A stretch of 64,000 nucleotides of DNA. Origin: Pseudomonas sp. stari2. Its GTDB lineage: Bacteria > Pseudomonadota > Gammaproteobacteria > Pseudomonadales > Pseudomonadaceae. Under the pieces are notes generated by a model. The model saw nothing but the letters and a program-made list of their open reading frames with translations, was not told the origin of the DNA and searched no databases. The stretch is from the NCBI RefSeq assembly GCF_040760005.1, contig NZ_CP099760.1:2723501-2787500 (forward strand), in the 5' to 3' direction. The first letter of the stretch is position 1, and the number at the start of each line of letters is the position of its first letter. Shown in pieces: positions 35,587 through 45,614 of this stretch. The translations under genes were made by a program, and so were the position numbers.

Positions 35587-37056
35587 TCAGTGCGGCTGGT
35601 AAACCGTGAGCATTTGCCCAGGCTTGAGCGCCTTGCCGGCGCCCGGGTTCCAGCGCTTGAGATGTTGCATCTCGACGTTGAAACGCTTGGCCACTACGTA
35701 CAGCGTGTCGCCTTGCTTGACCTTGTATTGGGTCTGTTTCTGGTTGTCGGTCTTGCTGCTGGTCTTGCTGTTGGCCGCCAGCACCGTGTTGATGCGCCCG
35801 CCGCCGGTATTGCGGGCCGGCGTGCGCTTGGTGGTGTCCTGCATGACCAGGGTCTGGCCGACCTTGAGGTTCTTGCCGGTCAGCTTGTTCCAGCGTTGCA
35901 GGTCCTTGACGTCGACCTTGTTGGCCTTGGCGATGGAGCCGAGGTTGTCACCGCGTTTGACTCGGTAGGCACGCTTGAGCTTCGCGACTTCGGTCGGGTC
36001 GGCGCCTTCGAAGACCGGTTTCAGCGAACGAGGGCTGATCAGTTCTTCAGGACGCATGGTCTGCAGGCTGGCGGTCAGCAACTGCGCTTTCGAGGTCGGC
36101 ACCAGCAGGTGCTGCGGGCCGTCGATGGTGGTGCGCTGCTTGAACGCAGGGTTGAGCTGGAACAGCTCGTCTTCGTCGATGTTGGCTACCGCTGCGACTT
36201 TGGACAGGTCCATGCGCTGGTTGATTTCGACGACCTGGAAATACGGTTCGTTGGCGATCGGGTTGAGGTTGACGCCGTAGGCTTCCGGCGACAGCACCAC
36301 TTGCGACAGTGCCAGCAATTTCGGCACATACGCCTGGGTTTCTGCTGGCAGCGGCAGGTTCCAGTAGTCGGTCGGCAGGCCGAGCTTTTCGTTGCGTTCG
36401 ATGGCGCGGCTGACCGTGCCTTCGCCGGCGTTGTAGGCCGCAAGGGCCAGCAGCCAGTCGCCGTTGAACATGTCGTGCAGACGGGTCAGGTAGTCCATCG
36501 CGGCCGTGGTCGAGGCGGTGATGTCGCGACGGCCGTCGTAGAAACGGGTCTGACGCAGGTTGTAGTAACGCCCGGTGGAAGGGATGAACTGCCAGAGACC
36601 CACGGCGTCGGCCCGGGAATAGGCCATCGGGTTGTAGGCACTTTCAATCACTGGCAGCAGGGCCAGCTCCAGCGGCATGTTGCGTTCTTCGAGGCGCTCG
36701 ACGATGTAATGAATGTAGAGGCTGCCACGTTCGCCGGCGTTCTCGAGAAACGAAGGGTTACTGGCGAACCACAGGCGCTGTTGCTCGATGCGCGGGTTCA
36801 CGCCCAGGCCGTCCTGGAGCTGGAAACCACCGCGCATGCGTTCCCAGATGTCCTGGGGCACCTGCGGGCTGGGCTTCTCGGACAACCAGATGGGCTTCTG
36901 CTTGGCTCGCGCAGCAATGTTCGGCGTATGGGTCGCTTCAGTTTGCGGAGCATGGCTGGAACAGCCCGCCAGTGTGGCGGACACAGCCACCGCGATGGCT
37001 TGCGCCAGGCGGGTCAATGCGTCTGAATTGACGGACTTACGTATGGATGACGACAT
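35587..37056 (-). CDS. mltD: Membrane-bound lytic murein transglycosylase D
   Basis: The 489-residue lipoprotein has a signal ending in SATLAGCSS (lipobox Cys), a soluble-lytic-transglycosylase domain with catalytic Glu in LLPVIESAYNPMAYS and the AAYNAGEGTV motif, then two LysM repeats (YRVKRGDNLGSIAKANKV and YKVKQGDTLYVVAKRFNV) that bind peptidoglycan. It cleaves murein glycan strands to 1,6-anhydromuropeptides from the outer membrane side. The start at 37056 gives the best lipoprotein signal; a TTG at 37080 is possible. It is followed by a strong terminator. Confidence 0.94.
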   Translation of the reverse strand: MSSSIRKSVNSDALTRLAQAIAVAVSATLAGCSSHAPQTEATHTPNIAARAKQKPIWLSEKPSPQVPQDIWERMRGGFQLQDGLGVNPRIEQQRLWFASNPSFLENAGERGSLYIHYIVERLEERNMPLELALLPVIESAYNPMAYSRADAVGLWQFIPSTGRYYNLRQTRFYDGRRDITASTTAAMDYLTRLHDMFNGDWLLALAAYNAGEGTVSRAIERNEKLGLPTDYWNLPLPAETQAYVPKLLALSQVVLSPEAYGVNLNPIANEPYFQVVEINQRMDLSKVAAVANIDEDELFQLNPAFKQRTTIDGPQHLLVPTSKAQLLTASLQTMRPEELISPRSLKPVFEGADPTEVAKLKRAYRVKRGDNLGSIAKANKVDVKDLQRWNKLTGKNLKVGQTLVMQDTTKRTPARNTGGGRINTVLAANSKTSSKTDNQKQTQYKVKQGDTLYVVAKRFNVEMQHLKRWNPGAGKALKPGQMLTVYQPH

Positions 37057-37155
37057 TGGCTGGAAGTAAGTTCCGGGCAAAAATGTCGGGGGATTCTAGA
37101 AAGCGGGCCCCCTGCGGTCAACCATTCAGAGTTTCTGTACCAAGTGGTGAACGGC

Positions 37156-37923
37156 TTAGAACTTATCTTTCCAAGCCCGCAGAGCCGCAAAAACCTCACT
37201 CGGCGCCCGGTTTTGAGCGCCATTCCGTTCGTCCACTTTTTGTGTAACTAATATTTCACCGGTGCGCAAAAACGGGTTTGTGAGCTTTTCCAGGGCGATG
37301 GTCGAGGGCAGGGTCATGACCCCGTTCTGCCGTTGCTGGGTGACTTTTTCCAGACGGGCGGCAACGTTCGGGTTGCCCGGTTCCACGGCGGCGGCGAATT
37401 TCAGGTTGCTCAGGGTGTATTCGTGGGTGCAGTAGACCAGCGTGTCTTCCGGCAGCGACGCCAGACGACCGAGCGAGTGGTGCATCTGCTCCGGTGTGCC
37501 CTCGAACAGCCGGCCGCAACCGGCGGCGAACAGAGTGTCGCCGCAGAACAGCAGGCCGTGGTGATAATAGGCAATGTGCCCCAGGGTATGGCCGGGAACG
37601 GCGTAGACATCGAAGTCCCAGCCAAGCAGGCGAACCTTGTCGTTGTCCTTGAGCGCGACGTCCCGCCCCGGAATGCTTTCGCTGGCCGGACCGTAGACAG
37701 TCGCGCCCGTAGCCTTTTTAAGCGTCTCGACACCGCCGACATGATCATGGTGATGATGAGTGATCAGAATATCGCCCAGCACCCAGCCCGGATGCGCGGC
37801 GAGCCACGCCTGCACGGGGGCGGCATCTCCCGGATCGACCACGGCGCAACGCTGGGTGGCATGATCCTGTAACAACCAGATGTAGTTGTCGGTGAAGGCG
37901 GGCAGGGCACTGATCTGTATCAT
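37156..37923 (-). CDS. gloB: Hydroxyacylglutathione hydrolase (glyoxalase II)
   Basis: The 255-residue protein is a metallo-beta-lactamase-fold glyoxalase [12 protein letters not shown] binds the binuclear metal centre, with further ligands in [25 protein letters not shown] and CTHEYTLSN. It hydrolyses S-lactoylglutathione to lactate and glutathione in methylglyoxal detoxification. The start at 37923 ([16 protein letters not shown]) is the family start. It diverges from a methyltransferase gene 65 bases away, as in other Pseudomonas. Confidence 0.95.
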   Translation of the reverse strand: MIQISALPAFTDNYIWLLQDHATQRCAVVDPGDAAPVQAWLAAHPGWVLGDILITHHHHDHVGGVETLKKATGATVYGPASESIPGRDVALKDNDKVRLLGWDFDVYAVPGHTLGHIAYYHHGLLFCGDTLFAAGCGRLFEGTPEQMHHSLGRLASLPEDTLVYCTHEYTLSNLKFAAAVEPGNPNVAARLEKVTQQRQNGVMTLPSTIALEKLTNPFLRTGEILVTQKVDERNGAQNRAPSEVFAALRAWKDKF

Positions 37924-37988
37924 CTTCGGATTCGCCAAGCGGGTAACATTGGCGCATCTTAGAGGTTCCTGGCGTGTTGGAGAATGCA

Positions 37989-38747
37989 ATGATCGATAAA
38001 GCGTTCGCTCAGGCCGATCCTGACTGGCTGGCCCTGATCGGGGCGGCCCGTGAATGGCTGTCCGGTCCCCTCGGGCAATTTTTGCTGGACGAAGAGCGGC
38101 GCATGCTCGAAGACGAGCTCGGCCGGTTCTTCGGCGGCTATCTGGTGCATTACGGGCCGTCCGCCGAAACACCGCCGTCGGCGCCGCAGGTGCAGCGCAA
38201 CGTGCGGCTCGGTGCGCCATTGCCCGGTGTCGAGATCGTCTGCGAAGAGCAGGCCTGGCCGTTGAGCGAGCACGCCGCCGACGTGGTGGTGCTGCAGCAC
38301 GGTCTGGATTTCTGCCTGTCGCCCCACGGTCTGCTGCGTGAAGCGGCCAGCAGTGTGCGCCCCGGCGGGCATCTGCTGATCGTCGGCATCAACCCCTGGA
38401 GCACCTGGGGTCTGCGTCATGTGTTCGCTCATGACGCCTTGCATCAGGCGCGCTGCATCTCGCCGTCGCGGGTCGCCGACTGGCTCAACCTGCTGGGCTT
38501 CGCGCTGGAGAAACGCCGCTTCGGGTGCTATCGTCCACCGCTCGCGTCACCCAAGTGGCAGGCCCGTCTGGCCGGCTGGGAACGCAAGGCCGGTGACTGG
38601 CAACTGGCGGGCGGCGGCTTCTATCTGTTGGTCGCGCGCAAGATCGTGGTCGGCCTGCGCCCGGTGCGCCAGGAGCGCCGCGAACCGATGGGCAAGCTGA
38701 TTCCGCTGCCGATGGCCAAGGTCAATCGGCGCCGTATCGAACCGTAA
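37989..38747 (+). CDS. SAM-dependent methyltransferase-like protein
   Basis: This 252-residue protein has a methyltransferase type 11 core, though its first SAM motif is weak: [14 protein letters not shown] is where motif I would be, and [37 protein letters not shown] gives the post-I to motif III region. The replaced glycine loop leaves catalytic activity open. ATG 37989 follows GGAG by six bases; an upstream in-frame start at 37974 is possible. It lies between gloB and rnhA, conserved in the genus. Confidence 0.82.
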   Translation: MIDKAFAQADPDWLALIGAAREWLSGPLGQFLLDEERRMLEDELGRFFGGYLVHYGPSAETPPSAPQVQRNVRLGAPLPGVEIVCEEQAWPLSEHAADVVVLQHGLDFCLSPHGLLREAASSVRPGGHLLIVGINPWSTWGLRHVFAHDALHQARCISPSRVADWLNLLGFALEKRRFGCYRPPLASPKWQARLAGWERKAGDWQLAGGGFYLLVARKIVVGLRPVRQERREPMGKLIPLPMAKVNRRRIEP

Positions 38748-38837
38748 ACCTTCTTTTATTGTGGCCGGGTCTGTCCCGGCCCGGGCCGTTGTCGATCCGT
38801 GATCGGCGAGGTCACGCATTTTTCTGGATTGATTGGC

Positions 38838-39299
<462 letters not shown>

Positions 39300-39605
39300 T
39301 CAGAGCATCAGAATGGCCGTGGCCAATTGCTGATCGGTGACGGACAGCTCTGGCAACAGGCTGCGAATCCGTTTGAATGCCGCTTCCATTTGGGCACCAC
39401 GAATGTCTCCGTCGCTGGCAACGAATGCCGCCGCATCGTCCTTGGCGGCCAGCACGATCTTGTCGTCCTTGAACGACCCGCTGGTGCCTTTACTGGAGCT
39501 GAGCGTCAGGCTCAGGGTGATGTCAGTGCTGATGACGAAACTGGTGGCGTGCGCTTCAGTCATCAGTAAGCAGCCGCCGAGCAATAAAATGTGTGCAATC
39601 TTCAT
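39300..39605 (-). CDS. DUF2388 domain protein, probably periplasmic
   Basis: A 101-residue protein with a signal peptide (IAHILLLGGCLLMTEAHA) and then TSFVISTDITLSLTLSSSKG ... FKDDKIVLAAKDDAAAFVASDGDIRGAQMEAAF, the conserved block of the Pseudomonas-specific DUF2388 family. Function is unknown. It sits between rnhA and dnaQ on the opposite strand, breaking what is an rnhA-dnaQ pair in enterics. No cysteines in the mature part. Confidence 0.82.
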   Translation of the reverse strand: MKIAHILLLGGCLLMTEAHATSFVISTDITLSLTLSSSKGTSGSFKDDKIVLAAKDDAAAFVASDGDIRGAQMEAAFKRIRSLLPELSVTDQQLATAILML

Positions 39606-39793
39606 GAGGTGTTCGAGTCCGTGAGAAACAGGCCGCGCACGCTAGCAAGCCGGTTTGCCCCAGACTTTATGAACATTGCTAATGATTGTTAAAAACTGCA
39701 TGAGCGCCGATCACCCGGCGGTGCGCGACGTGCGCCACCAGCGTGTTAACATCGCCGCTTTTGCACGATTGACCCGTTGAGAGCTGAACACTG

Positions 39794-40552
39794 ATGGCCA
39801 CCAGATCCGTTGTACTCGATACCGAAACCACCGGCATGCCGGTGACCGATGGTCACCGGATCATTGAAATCGGTTGCGTCGAGCTGATCGGTCGGCGCCT
39901 GACGGGGCGGCACTTTCACGTCTACCTGCAACCGGACCGTGAAAGTGACGAAGGCGCGATCGGCGTCCACGGCATCACCAACGAATTCCTGGTCGGCAAA
40001 CCGCGCTTCGCCGAAGTGGCCGATGAGTTCTTCGAGTTCATCAACGGCGCGCAACTGATCATCCATAACGCGGCGTTCGACGTTGGCTTCATCAACAACG
40101 AATTCGCCCTGATGGGCCAGCAGGATCGCGCGGACATCACGCAGCACTGCACGATCCTCGACACCTTGATGATGGCCCGGGAACGCCACCCGGGTCAGCG
40201 CAACAGCCTTGATGCCTTGTGCAAGCGCTACGGCGTCGACAACTCCGGCCGTGAGCTGCACGGCGCATTGCTCGACTCGGAGATTCTCGCCGATGTCTAC
40301 CTGACCATGACCGGTGGCCAGACCAGCCTCTCGCTGGCCGGCAATGCCTCCGACGGTAACGGCACGGGCGAGGGCGCGGACAACTCTGCCACTGAAATCC
40401 GTCGTCTGCCGGCGGATCGCAAGCCGGGGCGGATCATTCGCGCCACCGAAGCCGAGCTGGCCGAGCATCAGGTACGACTGGAGATCATCGCCAAATCCGC
40501 TGGCGCTCCGGCGCTATGGACTCAGTTGCTGGAAGCCGAATCCCAGGCTTGA
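39794..40552 (+). CDS. dnaQ: DNA polymerase III epsilon subunit, 3-prime to 5-prime proofreading exonuclease
   Basis: The 252-residue protein has the DEDDh exonuclease motifs: VLDTETTGM (Exo I), HNAAFDVGFINNE (Exo II) and HGALLDSEILADVYL (Exo III with catalytic His). The C-terminal part after residue 185 holds the tail that binds the polymerase alpha subunit. It proofreads replication errors in the replisome. A strong terminator at 40561 ends the transcript. Confidence 0.96.
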   Translation: MATRSVVLDTETTGMPVTDGHRIIEIGCVELIGRRLTGRHFHVYLQPDRESDEGAIGVHGITNEFLVGKPRFAEVADEFFEFINGAQLIIHNAAFDVGFINNEFALMGQQDRADITQHCTILDTLMMARERHPGQRNSLDALCKRYGVDNSGRELHGALLDSEILADVYLTMTGGQTSLSLAGNASDGNGTGEGADNSATEIRRLPADRKPGRIIRATEAELAEHQVRLEIIAKSAGAPALWTQLLEAESQA

Positions 40553-40560
40553 AGATAAAA

Positions 40561-40600
40561 GGATCGTCCGAAGGAGCTAGCCACGTCCGGACGATCCTTT
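40561..40600. terminator. Rho-independent terminator after dnaQ
   Basis: GGATCGTCCG (40561-40570) pairs perfectly with CGGACGATCC (40588-40597) around a 17-base loop, followed by TTTG and a second T run. Confidence 0.85.
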
Positions 40601-40706
40601 GTTTTTGGCAGTACTGACAACTGGCCACCCTCGCCACATCCGCTCCGACCCTCTACCCTGAGGACATTGGCAGATCACTCTCCGCCACCTCAGGACACTG
40701 AGCACC

Positions 40707-42962
40707 ATGTACAAAGATCTGAAGTTCCCGGTGTTGATCGTCCACCGTGACATCAAGGCCGACACGGTTGCCGGCGAACGCATTCGCGGCATTGCCCGTG
40801 AACTTGAGCAGGAAGGTTTCAGCATCGTTTCGGCCACGGACTACACCGAGGGCCGGCTGGTGGCGTCGACCCACCATGGCTTGGCGTGCATGTTGATTGC
40901 CGCCGAAGACGCGAGCACCAATTCCCATTTGTTGCAGAACATGGCCGAACTGATCGGTCTGGCCCGGGTGCGGGCGCCGGATCTGCCGATCTTCGCGCTG
41001 GGTGAGCAGGTCACTCTGGAAAACGCCCCGGCCGATGCCATGGCCGAACTGAATCAGTTGCGCGGCATCCTTTACCTGTTCGAAGACACCGTACCGTTTC
41101 TGGCCCGGCAGGTTGCACGGGCGGCGCGCAAGTATCTGGATGGATTGCTGCCGCCGTTCTTCAAGGCTTTGGTGCAACACACCGCCGATTCCAACTATTC
41201 CTGGCACACCCCCGGTCATGGCGGTGGCGTGGCGTATCACAAGAGCCCGGTAGGACAGGCGTTTCACCAGTTCTTTGGGGAAAACACGCTGCGTTCGGAT
41301 TTGTCGGTGTCGGTGCCGGAGCTGGGTTCGCTGCTCGATCACACCGGCCCGTTGGCCGAGGCAGAAGCAAGGGCTGCGCGCAATTTCGGCGCCGATCACA
41401 CCTTTTTCGTGATCAATGGCACCTCGACCGCCAACAAGATCGTCTGGCATTCCATGGTCGGGCGCGATGATCTGGTGCTGGTGGATCGCAACTGCCACAA
41501 GTCAGTGTTGCACGCGATCATCATGACCGGTGCGATTCCGCTGTACCTGTGCCCGGAGCGTAACGAGTTGGGAATCATCGGCCCGATTCCGCTGAGCGAA
41601 TTCAGCCGCGAATCGATCCAGGCCAAGATCGATGCAAGCCCGCTGACCAAGGGCCGGGAGCCGAAAGTCAAACTGGCCGTAGTCACCAACTCCACCTACG
41701 ACGGCCTCTGTTACAACGCCGAACTGATCAAGCAGAGTCTGGGCAATAGCGTCGAAGTCCTGCATTTCGACGAGGCCTGGTATGCCTACGCGGCGTTCCA
41801 CGAATTTTTTGCTGGACGCTACGGCATGGCCACCTCGCGCAGTGACGACAGCCCGCTGGTGTTCACTACCCATTCCACGCACAAATTGCTGGCAGCGTTC
41901 AGCCAGGCTTCGATGATTCATGTGCAGGACGGCGGCGCGCGGCAACTGGACCGCGACCGGTTCAACGAAGCGTTCATGATGCATATCTCGACGTCGCCGC
42001 AGTACAGCATCATCGCTTCGCTGGATGTGGCCTCGGCCATGATGGAAGGCCCGGCCGGACGTTCGCTGTTGCAGGAAACCTTCGATGAAGCCCTGAGCTT
42101 TCGTCGGGCGCTGGCCAATCTGCGACAACACATCGACGCCAATGACTGGTGGTTCTCGATCTGGCAGCCGCCGGGTGTCGAGGGCATCGATCGGGTGCAG
42201 ACTGAAGACTGGCTACTGAAGCCCGAGGCAGACTGGCACGGCTTCGGCGAGGTCAGCGACGACTACGTGCTGCTCGATCCGATCAAGGTCACCCTGGTGA
42301 TGCCGGGTCTGACCGCTGGAGGCGCGCTGAGCGACAAGGGCATTCCGGCGGCGGTGGTCAGTCGTTTTCTCTGGGAGCGCGGGCTGGTGGTGGAGAAAAC
42401 CGGGCTGTATTCGTTCCTGGTGCTGTTCTCGATGGGCATCACCAAGGGCAAGTGGAGCACGTTGTTGACCGAACTGCTGGAGTTCAAGCGCAGCTACGAT
42501 GCCAATGTCAGCCTCGACACCTGCCTGAAATGTGTCGCCCAAGAAGCTCCGGCGCGCTATCGCGGCATGGGCCTGCGCGATCTGTGCGACCAGCTTCACG
42601 CCTGTTACCGCAGCAACGCCACCGCCAAACACCTCAAGCACATGTACACCGTGCTGCCGGAAATCGCCATGAAACCCGCCCATGCCTACGATCAACTGGT
42701 GCGCGGCGAAGTCGAGGCGGTGCCGATCGATGAACTGGACGGCCGGGTCGCGGCGGTGATGCTGGTGCCGTATCCACCGGGGATTCCGTTGATCATGCCC
42801 GGTGAACGTTTTACCGAATCCACCCGGTCGATCATCGATTACCTGAAGTTTGCCCGCACGTTCGATGCGAGTTTTCCGGGTTTCGTGGTCGATGTGCACG
42901 GACTGCAACACGAAGATGAGGGCAATGGACGGTACTACACCGTCGATTGCGTCAAGGAATGA
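40707..42962 (+). CDS. ldcA: Orn/Lys/Arg decarboxylase, lysine decarboxylase LdcA-like
   Basis: The 751-residue length and domain order (N-terminal response-regulator-like wing, central PLP domain, C-terminal domain) fit the inducible amino acid decarboxylases. YSWHTPGHGGGVAYHKSPVG and the Schiff-base site FTTHSTHKLLAAFSQ are clear. The gene follows dnaQ as ldcA does in P. aeruginosa, where it decarboxylates lysine to cadaverine under ArgR control; arginine or ornithine specificity cannot be excluded by eye. A strong terminator separates it from dnaQ. Confidence 0.88.
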   Translation: MYKDLKFPVLIVHRDIKADTVAGERIRGIARELEQEGFSIVSATDYTEGRLVASTHHGLACMLIAAEDASTNSHLLQNMAELIGLARVRAPDLPIFALGEQVTLENAPADAMAELNQLRGILYLFEDTVPFLARQVARAARKYLDGLLPPFFKALVQHTADSNYSWHTPGHGGGVAYHKSPVGQAFHQFFGENTLRSDLSVSVPELGSLLDHTGPLAEAEARAARNFGADHTFFVINGTSTANKIVWHSMVGRDDLVLVDRNCHKSVLHAIIMTGAIPLYLCPERNELGIIGPIPLSEFSRESIQAKIDASPLTKGREPKVKLAVVTNSTYDGLCYNAELIKQSLGNSVEVLHFDEAWYAYAAFHEFFAGRYGMATSRSDDSPLVFTTHSTHKLLAAFSQASMIHVQDGGARQLDRDRFNEAFMMHISTSPQYSIIASLDVASAMMEGPAGRSLLQETFDEALSFRRALANLRQHIDANDWWFSIWQPPGVEGIDRVQTEDWLLKPEADWHGFGEVSDDYVLLDPIKVTLVMPGLTAGGALSDKGIPAAVVSRFLWERGLVVEKTGLYSFLVLFSMGITKGKWSTLLTELLEFKRSYDANVSLDTCLKCVAQEAPARYRGMGLRDLCDQLHACYRSNATAKHLKHMYTVLPEIAMKPAHAYDQLVRGEVEAVPIDELDGRVAAVMLVPYPPGIPLIMPGERFTESTRSIIDYLKFARTFDASFPGFVVDVHGLQHEDEGNGRYYTVDCVKE

Positions 42963-42976
42963 GGGCGTTTCCCAGT

Positions 42977-43591
42977 ATGCAACCGGTCATGAATCCAAAA
43001 TACCCAGGGCTGTCGGTGCGCGTTGCCGACGACGGCTTTGCTGCCTATATCTGGGGCAGCGATTTCAGTTTTGAGGTCGCCGCCTATGGTGCGGCCGAAA
43101 TTGGCAAACCCGTCGCGCAGTGGGGCGTGACGCCGATTGTGCCGTACCGCAAGTGCTACGGCATCGATCCCGAGGAATTCAGCAGTTTTCGCGATGCCGC
43201 CGACAGTGCGATTTTCATGGCGTATCTGGAAGATCAGCCGGTGGGGCATCTGGTGATCAGCACCAACTGGAACAGTTTTGCTCATATCGATGAACTGGCG
43301 GTGCATGCGCCGGCCCGGCGACATGGTGCGGCCAAGGCATTGCTGGACGTGGCGCAGTTCTGGAGCCGCAAGAAAAAACTGCCAGGGATCATGCTTGAAA
43401 CCCAGAACAACAACCTCGGTGCCTGTCGCCTGTATGAGCGTTGCGGCTATGTGATCGGTGGTATCGACCATTTGCGTTATCGCGGGATCGACCCGAACAC
43501 CGCCGAAGTGGCGTTGTTCTGGTATCGAATATTCGATAATCCGCTGGAAAACCTGGTCAGTTCGCCAGCATCGCCTCGGCTTGTTCCGTGA
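42977..43591 (+). CDS. GNAT-family N-acetyltransferase
   Basis: The roughly 204-residue protein has the GNAT fold: VGHLVISTNWNSFAHIDELAVHAPARRHGAAKALLDVA contains strand 4 and the R-x-x-G-x-A acetyl-CoA loop, followed by LETQNNNLGACRLYERCGYVIGG. Substrate unknown. The start is unsure among 42959 (overlapping the ldcA stop as ATGA), 42977 (GAGGG 11 bases upstream) and 42989. Close coupling with ldcA suggests a lysine- or polyamine-related acetylation, but this is inference. The last 35 bases overlap the convergent LysR gene. Confidence 0.82.
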   Translation: MQPVMNPKYPGLSVRVADDGFAAYIWGSDFSFEVAAYGAAEIGKPVAQWGVTPIVPYRKCYGIDPEEFSSFRDAADSAIFMAYLEDQPVGHLVISTNWNSFAHIDELAVHAPARRHGAAKALLDVAQFWSRKKKLPGIMLETQNNNLGACRLYERCGYVIGGIDHLRYRGIDPNTAEVALFWYRIFDNPLENLVSSPASPRLVP

Positions 43592-44450
43592 CGATACCCA
43601 GCAATGTCTGGACTGCCGATGTCGGCGGCGTGTGCTTGAAAGTCAGTGCATAGAGGCTGATTGGCACCGCCGGTGACAGCGGGCAAGTGTCGATTCCACT
43701 GGTCCGGGCACCCAGCGCGGTGAACGGGTCGACAATGGCCAGGCCTTCACCGGCCTCGACCATGCTGCGCATCATCTGGTGGGTCTGCACCCGGGTCTGG
43801 ATGCTTGGCGCCGGGCGCAAGGCCTGAAGCTTGTGCTCCAGCGCCGGGCTCAACGGGTCCTGGCCTTCGAGGCCGACCATCGCCTGTCCGGCCAGGTCCT
43901 GCAGTGAAATGTACTTTTGCTTCGGTTGCAGCCAGCCGTGGGGCGCAAGCAATTGCAGCTTGCCTTGGGCCAGCGGCTGGCAATGGATATCCGGATGTTC
44001 GGGATCGTGCAGGCTGAGACCCAGATCGCTCTCGCGCAGCAACAGACTGCGAACGATGTGGCGGGTGGGTTCACTGAGCAGCGTGCAGGGCACGTCCGGC
44101 AAGCGTCGGCGCAATGCGGCGAGGCTTTGCGGCAACAGCTGCTGGGCCAGCGGCGGGGTGCCGATGATTCGAAGGGGTGGGGCGAGATATTGCTTGAGGC
44201 TGCTGGCCAGTCGTTGCACCGGTTCCAGCGCGTCATAGATGTGGGCGATTTCAACTTGCAACGCACGGGCTTCAGTCGTGGCCTGAAGCCGCCCGCGCAC
44301 GCTGGCGAACAGCATGAACCCCAACTGACTCTCGGCTTCGCGCAGTCGCTCTTCGACATCGCCCACCGGCAGTTGCAGCCATTCGGCGGCGGTGCCCACG
44401 TGACCCGTCTGTAAAAGCGCCTGAATCACCTCTATATGACGTAAACGCAT
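43557..44450 (-). CDS. LysR-type transcriptional regulator
   Basis: A 297-residue LysR protein beginning MRLRHIEVIQALLQTGHVGTAAEWLQ, with an effector domain from about residue 90 (LRIIGTPPLAQQLLPQSLAAL). The helix-turn-helix is slightly unusual, with PVGDVEERLREAESQLG in place of the common Ser-rich recognition helix. Its target could be the divergent gene at 44958 or a distant one. The 3-prime end overlaps the GNAT gene. Confidence 0.87.
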   Translation of the reverse strand: MRLRHIEVIQALLQTGHVGTAAEWLQLPVGDVEERLREAESQLGFMLFASVRGRLQATTEARALQVEIAHIYDALEPVQRLASSLKQYLAPPLRIIGTPPLAQQLLPQSLAALRRRLPDVPCTLLSEPTRHIVRSLLLRESDLGLSLHDPEHPDIHCQPLAQGKLQLLAPHGWLQPKQKYISLQDLAGQAMVGLEGQDPLSPALEHKLQALRPAPSIQTRVQTHQMMRSMVEAGEGLAIVDPFTALGARTSGIDTCPLSPAVPISLYALTFKHTPPTSAVQTLLGIVTEQAEAMLAN

Positions 44451-44535
44451 GCGTGAAGTCCATGTCCGGCCGTTGGGGGCAGTGGCTGAATCCTACCCCA
44501 ACTCGGCGCGGATGACTTCTGCTCATAACAATCGG

Positions 44536-44772
44536 TTATGAAGCGACAGTCGGCTCGGGTTCGCGAATCAACGTGATGCCCGACTGAACCAGCAGGAACT
44601 CGTTGTCATCGACTTTATTGACGCGATCGCCAATCGCCAGTTTGTAGGTTGTAACGGGCTCCATGCCGGTGAAACCGTCTGCCGACGGGTTGGATTCCTG
44701 GAACTCATGCACGGAATAAACGCGGCCTTCCGCATCTCTTGCATGGAACTGACCGACGAGTACTGCTGCCAT
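44536..44772 (-). CDS. Small conserved-looking hypothetical protein
   Basis: A 78-residue protein with no signal peptide or membrane segment; the sequence (VHEFQESNPSADGFTGMEPVTTYKLAIGDRVNKVDDNEFL) is rich in strand-forming stretches and ends in a flexible tail. A ribosome site AGAGG lies 11 bases before ATG 44772. Codon use and composition look like real coding sequence. No family recognised. It diverges from the FMN reductase gene. Confidence 0.7.
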   Translation of the reverse strand: MAAVLVGQFHARDAEGRVYSVHEFQESNPSADGFTGMEPVTTYKLAIGDRVNKVDDNEFLLVQSGITLIREPEPTVAS

Positions 44773-44957
44773 CTGCTTAGAACCTCTGGAGATAAAACGC
44801 TTGATTTGCGGCTTGGTAGACCGTCATCGAGCGTGGTAAGTTTTCCTACAGGAAAAAAATAATCCGGACGCGGGAAATATCCCTCGTCGTCTGGTGGAAT
44901 CGTCGTCGGATCATCTATAACTACAGGCTCCTCCCACGGACAGTCGAGAGTCTTCCC

Positions 44958-45515
44958 ATGAGCAATGTCTATAACGTCGCGGTAGTGGTCGGCAGCCTGC
45001 GTAAAGCTTCGATCAATCGCAAAGTCGCGCTGGCGCTGGCGGAACTGGCACCGGCCAACCTCAAGCTGAACATTGTGGAAATTGGCGATCTGCCACTCTA
45101 TAACGAAGACATCGACGGCGATTCACCGCCGGCAGCCTACAGCACTTTTCGGCAAAAAGTGGGCTCATCCGACGCGGTGCTGTTTGTTACTCCGGAGTAC
45201 AACCGTTCGGTGCCGGCACCGTTGAAGAACGCGATTGACGTCGGCTCGCGGCCATATGGCAAGAGTGTCTGGGGCGGCAAGCCGGGCGCAGTGATCAGCG
45301 TTTCGCCGGGTGCCATCGGTGGCTTTGGCGCCAACCAGCATTTGCGCCAGTCTTTCGTTTTCCTCAACGTGCCGTGCATGCAACAGCCGGAAGCCTACCT
45401 CGGTGGCGCCGGTACGGCGTTCGATGAGTCGGGCAAGCTGAACGAGTCGGTCAAACCGTTCCTGCAGAGCTTCATCAATGCCTATGGCGAGTGGGTAGCG
45501 CAGCATAAGAAGTGA
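44958..45515 (+). CDS. NADPH-dependent FMN reductase (ChrR-like)
   Basis: The 185-residue flavodoxin-fold protein has VVVGSLRKASINRKVA, the FMN phosphate loop, and LFVTPEYNRSVPAPLKNAIDVGSRP, the signature of the NADPH-dependent FMN reductase family. Relatives reduce quinones, azo dyes or chromate and limit redox cycling. An ArsH identity is not supported, since ArsH is longer with different motifs. It ends in a REP-like terminator before arsB. Confidence 0.88.
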   Translation: MSNVYNVAVVVGSLRKASINRKVALALAELAPANLKLNIVEIGDLPLYNEDIDGDSPPAAYSTFRQKVGSSDAVLFVTPEYNRSVPAPLKNAIDVGSRPYGKSVWGGKPGAVISVSPGAIGGFGANQHLRQSFVFLNVPCMQQPEAYLGGAGTAFDESGKLNESVKPFLQSFINAYGEWVAQHKK

Positions 45516-45544
45516 TCCACTGATTTTTCTGACAACATAACGAA

Positions 45545-45575
45545 CCTGTGGGAGCTGGCTCCCACGGGTTTTTTT
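45545..45575 (+). terminator. Terminator built from a REP-like GTGGGAGC element
   Basis: CCTGTGGGAGC pairs with GCTCCCACGGG (one T-G pair) around TG and is followed by seven T. The GTGGGAGC core is common in dispersed Pseudomonas REP sequences, here used as the terminator of the FMN reductase gene. Confidence 0.75.
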
Positions 45576-45614
45576 GTGGTCTGATTCTTTCCCTTTTATT
45601 GAAGGCTGTCGCGA

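Noticed and set aside
38763..38781. GGCCGGG/CCCGGCC hairpin before rnhA
   Set aside because: No T run follows and it lies in a leader; not supportable as a terminator.
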